From the NCBI GenBank assembly GCA_963457665.1, contig OY735224.1, positions 53,798,929-53,862,928 on the forward strand: a stretch of 64,000 nt of DNA. Reading direction: 5' to 3'. The notes below the pieces were generated by a model that saw nothing but the letters and a program-made list of their open reading frames with translations, was not told the DNA's origin and did not search any database. The position numbers and the translations under genes were made by a program. The first letter of the stretch is position 1; each line of letters starts with the position of its first letter. This DNA is from Thysanoteuthis rhombus (Eukaryota > Mollusca > Cephalopoda > Oegopsida > Thysanoteuthidae). Shown one piece after another: positions 45,246 to 57,720 of the stretch.

Positions 45246-48200
45246 GGTAAAATGACATTCAAAAGACCATTTTTGATGGCTCCCTTATGGAAGTGCCTTC
45301 TCGACCAATAGCGGCTTTTTCCATCAAATTGGGCTGAGTCGAAAAATACATCAAATCCACCCGATCCAATGGTACTGTTGCAATCAGCACGTCAAACTAC
45401 GCCAGAAAAAGCCATAAAATCGATAGGTAAAAATGACATTCAAAAGACCATTTTTGATGGCTCCCTTATGGAAGTGCCTTCTCGACCAATAGCGGCTTTT
45501 TCCATCAAATTGGGCTGAGTCGAAAAATACATCAAATCCACCCGATCCAATGGTACCGTTGCAATCAGCACGTCAAACTACGCCAGAAAAAGCCATAAAA
45601 TCGATAGGTAAAAATGACATTCAAAAAGACCATTTTTGATGGCTCCCTTATGGAAGTGCCTTCTCGACCAATAGCGGCTTTTTCCATCAAATTGGGCTGA
45701 GTCGAAAAATACATCAAATCCACCCGATCCAATGGTACTGTTGCAATCAGCATGTCAAACTACGCCAGAAAAAGCCATAAAATCGATAGGTAAAAATGAC
45801 ATTCAAAAGACCATTTTTGATGGCTCCCTTATGGAAGTGCCTTCTCGACCAAAAGCAGCTTTTTCCATCAAATTGGGCTGAGTCGAAAAATACACCAAAT
45901 CCACCCGATCCAATGGTACCGTTGCAATCAGCACGTCAAACTACGCCAGAAAAAGTCATAAAATCGATAGGTAAAAATGACATTCAAAAGACCATTTTTG
46001 ATGGCTCCCTTATGGAAGTGCCTTCTCGACCAATAGCGGCTTTTTCCATCAAATTGGGCTGAGTCGAAAAATACATCAAATCCACCCGATCCAATGGTAC
46101 CGTTGCAATCAGCACGTCAAACTACGCCAGAAAAAGCCATAAAATCGATAGGTAAAAATGACATTCAAAAGACCATTTTTGATGGCTCCCTTATGGAAGT
46201 GCCTTCTCGACCAATAGCAGCTTTTTCCATCAAATTGGGCTGAGTCGAAAAATACATCAAATCCACCCGATCCAATGGTACCGTTGCAATCAGCACGTCA
46301 AACTACGCCAGAAAAAGCCATAAAATCGATAGGCAAAAATGACATTCAAAAAGACCATTTTTGATGGCTCCCTTATGGAAGTGCCTTCTCGACCAATAGC
46401 GGCTTTTTCCATCAAATTGGGCTGAGTCGAAAAATACATCAAATCCACCCGATCCAATGGTACCGTTGCAATCAGCACGTCAAACTACGCCAGAAAAAGC
46501 CATAAAATCGATAGGTAAAAATGACATTCAAAAGACCATTTTTGATGGCTCCCTTATGGAAGTGCCTTCTCGACCAAAAGCGGCTTTTTCCATCAAATTG
46601 GGCTGAGTCGAAAAATACATCAAATCCACCCGATCCAATAGTACCGTTGCAATCAGCACGTCAAAATACGCCAGAAAAAGCCATAAAATCGATAGGTAAA
46701 AATGACATTCAAAAGACCATTTTTGATGGCTCCCTTATGGAAGTGCCTTCTCGACCAATAGCGGCTTTTTCCATCAAATTGGGCTGAGTCGAAAAATACA
46801 TCAAATCCACCCGATCCAATGGTACCGTTGCAATCAGCACGTCAAACTACGCCAGAAAAAGCCATAAAATCGATAGGTAAAAATGACATTAAAAAGACCA
46901 TTTTTGATGGCTCCCTTATGGAAGTGCCTTCTCGACCAATAGCGGCTTTTTCGTTCAAATTGGGCTGAGTCGGAAAATACATCAAATCCACCCGATCCAA
47001 TGGTACCGTTGCAATCAGCACGTCAAACTACGCCAGAAAAAGCCATAAAATCGATGGGTAAAAATGACATTCAAAAGACCATTTTTGATGGCTCCCTTAT
47101 GGAAGTGCCTTCCCGACCAATAGCAGCTTTTTCCATCAAATTGGGCTGAGTCGAAAAATACATCAAATCCACCCGATCCAATGGTACCGTTGCAATCAGC
47201 ACGTCAAACTACGCCAGGAAAAGCCATAAAATCGATAGGTAAAAATGACATTCAAAAGACCATTTTTGACGGCTTACTGATGTGTGCGGTAGAAATGCAT
47301 TATCGGTCAATATTGAGTTTTCCATCAAATTGGGCTTAGTCGAAAAATACATCAAATCCACCCGATCCAATGGTACCGTTGCAATCAGCACGTCAAACTA
47401 CGCCAGAAAAAGCCATAAAATCGATAGGTAAAAATGACATTCAAAAGAGCATTTTTGATGGCTCCCTTATGGAAGTGCCTTCTCGACCAATAGCGGCTTT
47501 TTCCATCAAATTGGGCGGAGTCGAAAAATACATCAAATCCACCCGATCCAATGGTACCGTTGCAATCAGCACGTCAAACTACGCCAGAAAAAGCCATAAA
47601 ATTGATAGGTAAAAATGACATTCAAAAGACCATTTTTGATGGCTCCCTTATGGAAGTGCCTTCTCGACCAATAGCGGCTTTTTCCATCAAATTGGGCTGA
47701 GTCGAAAAATACATCAAATCCACCCGATCCAATGGTACCGTTGCAATCAGCACGTCAAACTACGCCAGAAAAAGCCATAAAATCGATAGGTAAAAATGAC
47801 ATTCAAAAGACCATTTTTGATGGCTCCCTTATGGAAGTGCCTTCTCGACCAATAGCGGCTTTTTCCATCAAATTGGGCTGAGTCGAAAAATACATCAAAT
47901 CCACCCGATCCAATGGTACCGTTGCAATCAGCACGTCAAAATACGCCAGAAAAAGCCATAAAATCGATAGGTAAAAATGACATTCAAAAGACCTTTTTTG
48001 ATGGCTCCCTTATGGAAGTGCCTTCTCGACCAATAGCAGCTTTTTCCATCAAATTGGGCTGAGTCGAAAAATACATCAAATCCACCCGATCCAATGGTAC
48101 CGTTGCAATCAGCACGTCAAACTACACCAGAAAAAGCCATAAAATCGATAGGTAAAAATGACATTCAAAAGACCATTTTTGATGGCTCCCTTATGGAAGT

Positions 48201-48564
48201 GCCTTCTCGACCAATAGCGGCTTTTTCCATCAAATTCGGCTGAGTCAAAAAATACATCAAATCCACCCGATCCAATAGTACCGTTGCAATCAGCACGTCA
48301 AACTACGCCAGAAAAAGCCATAAAATCGATAGGTAAAAATGACATTCAAAAGACCATTTTTGACGGTTTACTGATGTGTGCGGTAGAAATGCATTATCGG
48401 TCAATATTGACTTTTTCCATCAAATTGGGCTGGGTCGAAAAATACATCAAATCCACCCGATCCAATGGTACCGTTGCAATCAGCACGTCAAACTACGCCA
48501 GAAAAAGCCATAAAATCGATAGGTAAAATGACATTCAAAAGACCATTTTTGATGGCTCCCTTAT

Positions 48565-48764
48565 NNNNNNNNNNNNNNNNNNNNNNNNNNNNNNNNNNNN
48601 NNNNNNNNNNNNNNNNNNNNNNNNNNNNNNNNNNNNNNNNNNNNNNNNNNNNNNNNNNNNNNNNNNNNNNNNNNNNNNNNNNNNNNNNNNNNNNNNNNNN
48701 NNNNNNNNNNNNNNNNNNNNNNNNNNNNNNNNNNNNNNNNNNNNNNNNNNNNNNNNNNNNNNNN
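48565..48764. other. Assembly gap (200 N)
   Basis: Exactly 200 N's inside the satellite. A round number suggests a placeholder of unknown true size. Satellite orientation and main monomer length both change across it. Confidence 0.98.
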
Positions 48765-51599
48765 GATCGGGTGGATTTGATGTATTTTTCGATTCAGCCC
48801 AATTTGATGAAAATAGCCGCTATTGGTCGAGAAGGCACTTCCAGCACAAACATAATTGAGCCGTCAAAAATGGTCTTTTGAATGTCATTTTTACCTATCG
48901 TTTTTATGGCTTTTTCTGGCGTAGTTTGACGTGCTGATTGCAACGGTACCATTGGATCGGGTGGATTTGATGTATTTTTCGATTAAGCCCAATTTGATGA
49001 AAATAGCCGCTATTGGTCGAGAAGGCACTTCCAGCACATACATAAGTGAGCCGTCAAAAATGGTCTTTTGAATGTCATTTTTACCTATCGATTTTATGGC
49101 TTTTTCTGGCGTAGTTTGACGTGCTGATTGCAACGGTACCATTGGATCGGGTGGATTTGATGTATTTTTCGATTCAGCCCAATTTGATGAAAATAGCCGC
49201 TATTGGTCGAGAAGGCACTTCCAGCACATACATAAGTGAGCCGTCAAAATGGTCTTTTGAATGTCATTTTTACCTATCGATTTTATGGCTTTTTCTGGCG
49301 TAGTTTGACGTGCTGATTGCAACTGTACCATTGGATCGGGTGGATTTGATGTATTTTTCGATTGAGCACAATTTGATGAAAATAGCCACTATTGGTCGAG
49401 AAGGCACTTCCAGCACATACATAAGTGAGCCATCAAAATGGTCTTATGAATGTCATTTTTACCTATCGATTTTATGGCTTTTTCTGGCGTAGTTTGACGT
49501 GCTGATTGCAACGGTACCATTGGATCGGGTAGATTTGATGTATTTTTCGATTCAGCCCAATTTGATGAAAATAGCCGCTATTGGTCGAGAAGGCACTTCC
49601 AGCACATACATAAGTGAGCCGTCAAAAATGGTCTTTTGAATGTCATTTTTACCTATTGATTTTATGGCTTTTTCTGGCGTAGTTTGACGTGCTGATTGCA
49701 ACGGTACCATTGGATCGGGTGGATTTGATGTATTTTTGATTCAGCCCAATTTGATGGAAAAAGCCAATATTGACCGAAAATGCATTTTTACCGCATACGT
49801 AAGTGAGCCGTCAAAAATGGTCTTTTGAATGTCATTTTTACCTATCGATTTTATGGCTTTTTCTGGCGTAGTTTGACGTGCTGATTGCAACGGTACCATT
49901 GGATCGGGTGGATTTGATGTATTTTTCGATTTAGCCCAATTTGATGAAAATAGCCGCTATTGGTCGAGAAGGCACTTCCAGCACATACATAAGTGAGCCG
50001 TCAAAAATGGTCTTTTGAATGTCATTTTTACCTATCGATTTTATGGCTTTTTCTGGCGTAGTTTGACGTGCTGATTGCAACGATACCACTGGATCGGGTG
50101 GATTTGATGTATTTTTCGATTCAGCCCAATTTGATGAAAATAGCCGCTATTGGTCGAGAAGGCACTTCCAGCACATACATAAGTGAGCCGTCAAAATGGT
50201 CTTATGAATGTCATTTTTACCTATCGATTTTATGGCTTTTTCTGGCGTAGTTTGACGTGCTGATTGCAACGGTACCATTGGATCGGGTAGATTTGATGTA
50301 TTTTTCGATTCAGCCCAATTTGATGAAAATAGCCGCAATTGGTCGAGAAGGTACTTCCAGCACATACATAAGTGAGCCGTCAAAAATGGTCTTTTGAATG
50401 TCATTTTTACCTATCGATTTTATGGCTTTTTCTGGCGTAGTTTGACGTGCTGATTGCAACGGTACCATTGGATCGGGTTGATTTGATGTATTTTTCGATT
50501 CAGCCCAATTTGATGAAAATAGCCGCTATTGGTCGAGAAGGCACTTCCAGCACATACATAAGTGAGCCGTCAAAAATGGTCTTTTGAATGTCATTTTTAC
50601 CTATCGATTTTATGGCTTTTTCTGGCGTAGTTTGACGTGCTGATTGCAACGATACCACTGGATCGGGTGGATTTGATGTATTTTTCGATTCAGCCCAATT
50701 TGATGAAAATAGCCGCTATTGGTCGAGAAGGCACTTCCAGCACATACATAAGTGAGCCGTCAAAAATGGTCTCATGAATGTCATTTTTACCTATCGATTT
50801 TATGGCTTTTTCTGGCGTAGTTTGACGTGCTGATTGCAACGGTACCATTGGATCGGGTGGATTTGATGTATTTTTCGATTCAGCCCAATTTGATGAAAAT
50901 AGCCGCTATTGGTCGAGAAGGCACTTCCAGCACATACATAAGTGAGCCATCAAAAATGGTCTTTTGAATGTCATTTTTACCTATCGATTTTATGGCTTTT
51001 TCTGGCGTAGTTTGACGTGCTGATTGCAACGGTACCATTGGATCGGGTGGATTTGATGTATTTTTGATTCAGCCCAATTTGATGGAAAAAGCCAATATTG
51101 ACCGAAAATGCATTTTTACCGCATACGTAAGTGAGCCGTCAAAAATGGTCTTTTGAATGTCATTTTTACCTATCGATTTTATGGCTTTTTCTGGCGTAGT
51201 TTGACGTGCTGATTGCAACGATACCACTGGATCGGGTGGATTTGATGTATTTTTCGATTCAGCCCAATTTGATGAAAATAGCCGCTATTGGTCGAGAAGG
51301 CACTTCCAGCACATACATAAGTGAGCCGTCAAAAATGGTCTTATGAATGTCATTTTTACCTATCGATTTTATGGCTTTTTCTGGCGTAGTTTGACGTGCT
51401 GATTGCAACGGTACCATTGGATCGGGTAGATTTGATGTATTTTTCGATTCAGCCCAATTTGATGAAAATAGCCGCTATTGGTCGAGAAGGTACTTCCAGC
51501 ACATACATAAGTGAGCCGTCAAAAATGGTCTTTTGAATGTCATTTTTACCTATCGATTTTATGGCTTTTTCTGGCGTAGTTTGACGTGCTGATTGCAAC

Positions 51600-54430
51600 G
51601 GTACCATTGGATCGGGTGGATTTGATGTATTTTTGATTCAGCCCAATTTGATGGAAAAAGCCAATATTGACCGAAAATGCATTTTTACCGCATACGTAAG
51701 TGAGCCGTCAAAAATGGTCTTTTGAATGTCATTTTTACCTATCGATTTTATGGCTTTTTCTGGCGTAGTTTGACGTGCTGATTGCAACGGTACCATTGGA
51801 TCGGGTGGATTTGATGTATTTTTCAATTTAGCCCAATTTGATGAAAATAGCCGCTATTGGTCGAGAAGGCACTTCCAGCACATACATAAGTGAGCCGTCA
51901 AAAATGGTCTTTTGAATGTCATTTTTACCTCTTTATTTTATGGCTTTTTCTTGCGTAGTTTGACGTGCTGATTGCAACAGTACCATTGGATTGGGTGGAT
52001 TTGATGTATTTTTCGATTCAGCCCAATTTGATGAAAATAACCGCTATTGGTCGAGAAGGCACTTCCAGCACATACATAAGTGAGCCGTCAAAAATGGTCG
52101 TTTGAATGTCATTTTTACCTATCGATTTTATGGCTTTTTGTGGCGTAGTTCAACGTGCTGATTGCAACGGTACCAATGGATCGGGTAGATTTGATGTATT
52201 TTTCGATTCAGCCCAATTTGATGAAAATAACCGCAATTGGTCGAGAAGGCACTTCCAGCACATACATAAGTGAGCCGTCAGAAATGGTCTTTTGAATGTC
52301 ATTTTTACCTATCGATTTTATGGCTTTTTCTGGCGTAGTTTGACGTGCTGATTGCAACGGTACCATTGGATTGGGTGAATTTGATGTATTTTTTGATTCC
52401 GCCCAATTTGATGGAAATAGCCAATATTGACCAAAAATGCATTTTTACCACATACATAAGTGAGCCGTCAAAAATGGTCTTTTGAATGTCATTTTTACCT
52501 ATCGATTTTATGGCTTTTTCTGGCGTAGTTTGACGTGCTGATTGCAACGGTACCATTGGATCGGGTGGATTTGATGTATTTTTCGATTCAGCCCAATTTG
52601 ATGAAAATAGCCGCTATTGGTCGAGAAGGCACTTCCAGCACATACATAAGTGAGCCGTCAAAAATGGTCTTTTGAATGTCATTTTTACCTATCGATTTTA
52701 TGGCTTTTTCTGGCGTAGTTTGACGTGCTGATTATAATTGTACCATTGGATCGGGTGGATTTGATGTATTTTTCGATTAAGCCCAATTTGATGAAAATAG
52801 CTGCTATTGGTCGAGAAGGCACTTCCAGCACATACATAAGTGAGCCGTCAAAAATGGTCTTTTTAATGTCATTTTTACCTCTCGATTTTATGGCTTTTTC
52901 TGGTGTAGTTTGACGTGCTGATTGCAACGGTACCATTGGATCGGGTGGATTTGATGTATTTTTCGATTAAGCCCAATTTGATGAAAATAGCCGCTATTGG
53001 TCGAGAAGGCACTTCCAGCACATACATAAGTGAGCCGTCAAAAATGATCTTTTGAATGTCATTTTTACCTATCGATTTTATGGCTTTTTCTGGCGTAGTT
53101 TGACGTGCTGATTGCAACGGTACTATTGGATCGGGTAGATTTGATGTATTTTTCGATTCAGCCGTATTTGATGGAAAAAGCCAATATTGACCAAAAATGC
53201 ATTTTCACTGCATACATAAGTGAGCCGTCAAAAATGGTCTTTTGAATGTCATTTTTACCTATCAATTTTATGGCTTTTTCTGGCGTAGTTTGATTTGCTG
53301 ATTATAATTGTACCATTGGATCGGGTGGATTTGATGTATTTTTTGATTTAGCCCAATTTGATGAAAATAACCGCTATTGGTCGAGAAGGCACTTCCAGCA
53401 CATACATAAGTGAGCCATCAAAAATGGTCTTTTGAATGTCATTTTTACCCATCGATTTTATGGCTTATTCTGGCGTAGTTTGACGTGCTGATTGCAACGG
53501 TACCATTGGATCAGGTAGATTTGATGTATTTTTGATTCAGCCCAATTTGATGAAAATAGCCGCTATTGGTCGAGAAGGCACTTCCAGCACATACATAAGT
53601 GAGCCGTCAAAAATGGTCTTTTGAATGTCATTTTTACCTATCGATTTTATGGCTTTTTCTGGCGTAGTTTGACGTGCTGATTGCAACGGTACCATTGGAT
53701 CGGGTGGATTTGATGTATTTTTGATTCAGCCCTATTTGATGGAAAAAGCCAATATTGACCGAAAATGCATTTTTACCGCATACGTAAGTGAGCTGTCAAA
53801 AATGGTCTTTTGAATGTCATTTTTACCTATCGATTTTATGGCTTTTTCTGGCGTAGTTTGACGTGCTGATTGCAACGGTACCATTGGATCGGGTGGATTT
53901 GATGTATTTTTCAATTTAGCCCAATTTGATGAAAATAGCCGCTATTGGTCGAGAAGGCACTTCCAGCACATACATAAGTGAGCCGTCAAAAATGGTCTTT
54001 TGAATGTCATTTTTACCTCTTTATTTTATGGCTTTTTCTTGCGTAGTTTGACGTGCTGATTGCAACAGTACCATTGGATTGGGTGGATTTGATGTATTTT
54101 TCGATTCAGCCCAATTTGATGAAAATAACCGCTATTGGTCGAGAAGGCACTTCCAGCACATACATAAGTGAGCCGTCAAAAATGGTCTTTTGAATGTCAT
54201 TTTTACCTATCGATTTTATGGCTTTTTGTGGCGTAGTTTGCCGTGCTGATTGCAACGGTACCATTGGATCGGGTAGATTTGATGTATTTTTCGATTCAGC
54301 CCAATTTGATGAAAATAACTGCAATTGGTCGAGAAGGCACTTCCAGCACATACATAAGTGAGCCGTCAGAAATGGTCTTTTGAATGTCATTTTTACCTAT
54401 CGATTTTATGGCTTTTTCTGGCGTAGTTTG
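51600..54430 (-). repeat. Satellite block duplicated at 2088 bp (11 monomers)
   Basis: About 740 bp at 51600-52340 is repeated at 53690-54430. Shared markers are CCTCTTTATTTTATGG (51928, 54016) and GCCGTCAGAAATGG (near 52272 and 54360). The monomers between them are not part of the match. Confidence 0.8.
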
Positions 54431-55569
54431 ACGTGCTGATTGCAACGGTACCATTGGATCGGGTGGATTTGATGTATTTTTGATTCAGCCCAATTTGATG
54501 AAAATAGCCGCTATTGGTCGAGAAGGCACTTCCAGCACATACATAAGTGAGCCGTCAAAAATGGTCTTTTGAATGTCATTTTTACCTATCGATTTTATGG
54601 CTTTTTCTGGCGTAGTTTGACGTGCTGATTGCAACGGTACATTGGATCGGGTGGATTTGATGTATTTTTGATTCAGCCCTATTTGATGGAAAAAGCCAAT
54701 ATTGACCGAAAATGCATTTTTACCGCATACGTAAGTGAGCTGTCAAAAATGGTCTTTTGAATGTCATTTTTACCTATCGATTTTATGGCTTTTTCTGGCG
54801 TAGTTTGACGTGCTGATTGCAACGGTACCATTGGATCGGGTGGATTTGATGTATTTTTCGATTGAGCCCAATTTGATGAAAAACGCCGCAATTGGTCGAG
54901 ATGGCACTTCCAGCACATACATAAGTGAGCCGTCAAAAATGGTCTTTTGAATGTCATTTTTACCTATCGATTTTATGGCTTTTTCTGGCGTAGTTTGATG
55001 TGCTGATTGCAACGGTACCATTGGATCGGGTGGATTTGATGTATTTTTCGATTGAGCACAATTTGATGAAAATAGCCGCTAATGGTGGAGAAGGCACTTC
55101 CAGCACATACATAAGTGAGCCGTCGAAAATGGTTTTTTGAATGTCATTTTTTACCTCTCGATTTTATGGCATTTTCTGCGTAGTTTGACGTGCTGATTGC
55201 AACGGTACCATTGGATCGGGTGGATTTGATGTATTTTTCGATTGAGCCCAATTTGATGGAAATAGCCAATATTGACCAAAAATGCATTTTTACCACATAC
55301 ATAAGTGAGCCGTCAAAAATGGTCTTTTGAATGTCATTTTTACCTATCGATTTTATGGCTTCTTCTGGCGTAGTTTGACGTGCTGATTGCAACGGTACCA
55401 TTGGATCGGGTGGATTTGATGTATTTTTCGATTCAGCCCAATTTGATGAAAATAGCCGCTATTGGTCGAGAAGGCACTTCCAGCACATACATAAGTGAGC
55501 CGTCAAAAATGGTCTTTTGAATGTCATTTTTACCTATCGATTTTATGGCTTTTTCTGGCGTAGTTTGAC

Positions 55570-57720
55570 GTGCTGATTATAATTGTACCATTGGATCGGG
55601 TGGATTTGATGTATTTTTCGATTCAGCCCAATTTGATGAAAATAACCACAATTGGTCGAGAAGGCACTTCCAGCACATACATAAGTGAGCCGTCAAAAAT
55701 GGTCTTTTGAATGTCATTTTTACCTATCGATTTTATGGCTTTTTCTGGCGTAGTTTGACGTGCTGATTGCAACGGTACCATTGGATCGGGTGGATTTGAT
55801 GTATATTTCGATTCAGCCCAATTTGATGAAAATAGCCGCTATTGGTCGAGAAGGCACTTCCAGCACATACATAAGTGAGCCGTCAAAAATGGTCTTTTGA
55901 ATGTCATTTTTACCTATCGATTTTATGGCTTTTTCTGGCGTAGTTTGACGTGCTGATTGCAACGGTACCATTGGATCGGGTAGATTTGATGTATTTTTCG
56001 ATTCAGCCCTATTGATGGAAAAAGCCAATATTGACCGAAAATGCATTTTCACTGCATACATAAGTGAAACGTCAAAAATGGTCTTTTGAATGTCATTTTT
56101 ACCTATCGATTTTATGGCTTTTTCTGGCGTAGTTTGACGTGCTGATTATAACAGTACCATTGGATCGGGTGGATTTGATGTATTTTTCGATTCAGACCAA
56201 ATTGAAGGAAATAGCGCTATTGGTCGAAAAGACACTTCCAGCACATACATAAGTGAGCCGTCAAAAATGGTCTTTTGAATGTCATTTTTACCTATCGATT
56301 TTATGGCTTTTTCTGGCGTAGTTTGACGTGCTGATTGCAACTGTACCATTGGATCGGGCGGATTTGATGTATTTTTTCGATTCAGCCCAATCTGATGAAA
56401 ATAGCAGCTATTGGTCGAGAAGGCACTTCCAGCACATACATAAGTGAGGCGTCAAAAATGGTCTTTTGAATGTCATTTTTACCTATCGATTTTATGGCTT
56501 TTCTGGCGTAGTTTGACGTGCTGATTGCAACGGTACCATTGGATCGGGTGGATTTGATGTATTTTTGATTCAGCCCTATTTGATGGAAAAAGCAATATTG
56601 ACCGAAAATGCATTTTTAACGCATACGTAAGTGAGCTGTCAAAAATGGTCTTTTGAATGTCATTTTTACCTATCGATTTTATGGCTTTTTCTGGCGTAGT
56701 TTGACGTGCTGATTGCAACGGTACCATTGGATCGGGTGGATTTGATGTATTTTTCAATTTAGCCCAATTTGATGAAAATAGCCGCTATTGGTCGAGAAGG
56801 CACTTCCAGCACATACATAAGTGAGCCGTCAAAAATGGTCTTTTGAATGTCATTTTTACCTCTCGATTTTATGGCTTTTTCTGGCGTAGTTTGACGTGCT
56901 GATTGCAACGGTACCATTGGATTGGGTGGATTTGATGTATTTTTCGATTTAACCCAATTTGATGAAAATAGCCGCTATTGGTCGAGAAGGCACTTCCAGC
57001 ACATACATAAGTGAGCCGTCAAAAATGGTCTTTTGAATGTCATTTTTACCCATCGATTTTATGGCTTTTTCTGGCGTAGTTTGACGTGCTGATTATAATT
57101 GTACCATTGGATCGGGTGGATTTGATGTATTTTTCGATTCAGCCCAATTTGATGAAAATAACCACAATTGGTCGAGAAGGCACTTCCAGCACATACATAA
57201 GTGAGCCCTCAAAATGGTCTTTTGAATGTCATTTTTACCTATCGATTTTATGGCTTTTTCTGGCGTAGTTTGACGTGCTGATTGCAACGGTACCATTGGA
57301 TCGGGTGGATTTGATGTATATTTCGATTCAGCCCAATTTGATGAAAATAGCCGCTATTGGTCGAGAAGGCACTTCCAGCACATACATAAGTGAGCCGTCA
57401 AAAATGGTCTTTTGAATGTCATTTTTACCTATCGATTTTATGGCTTTTTCTGGCGTAGTTTGACGTGCTGATTGCAACGGTACCATTGGATCGGGTAGAT
57501 TTGATGTATTTTTCGATTCAGCCCTATTTGATGGAAAAAGCCAATATTGACCGAAAATGCATTTTCACTGCATACATAAGTGAAACGTCAAAAATGGTCT
57601 TTTGAATGTCATTTTTACCTATCGATTTTATGGCTTTTTCTGGCGTAGTTTGACGTGCTGATTATAACAGTACCATTGGATCGGGTGGATTTGATGTATT
57701 TTTCGATTCAGACCAAATTG
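55570..57720 (-). repeat. Satellite block duplicated at 1516 bp (8 monomers)
   Basis: About 640 bp at 55570-56200 recurs at 57086-57716, with the markers GATTATAATTGTACC, GTATATTTCG and GTGAAACGTC 1515-1516 bp apart. Confidence 0.8.

Larger units (their letters stand above)
22949..48564 (+). repeat. Satellite array, left arm: ~141 monomers of 181 bp
   Basis: The unit contains GGTAAAAATGACATTCAAAA, GACCATTTTTGATGGCTCCC, TTATGGAAGTGCCTTCTCGA, CCAATAGCGGCTTTTTCCAT, CAAATTGGGCTGAGTCGAAA, AATACATCAAATCCACCCGA, TCCAATGGTACCGTTGCAAT and CAGCACGTCAAACTACGCCA, then GAAAAAGCCATAAAATCGAT. Units are near-identical, usually 0-5 changes each. About eleven units are 190 bp because they carry the alternative box described in the findings (for example at 24752, 33801, 35070, 37984, 42536). 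The first unit, next to the 5S relic, is the most divergent. 181 is not a multiple of 3, so short open frames recur in every unit without coding meaning. Confidence 0.98.

Noticed and set aside
48465-48881. Open frame running across the N gap
   Set aside because: It exists only because N's are read through; the satellite is in opposite orientations on the two sides.
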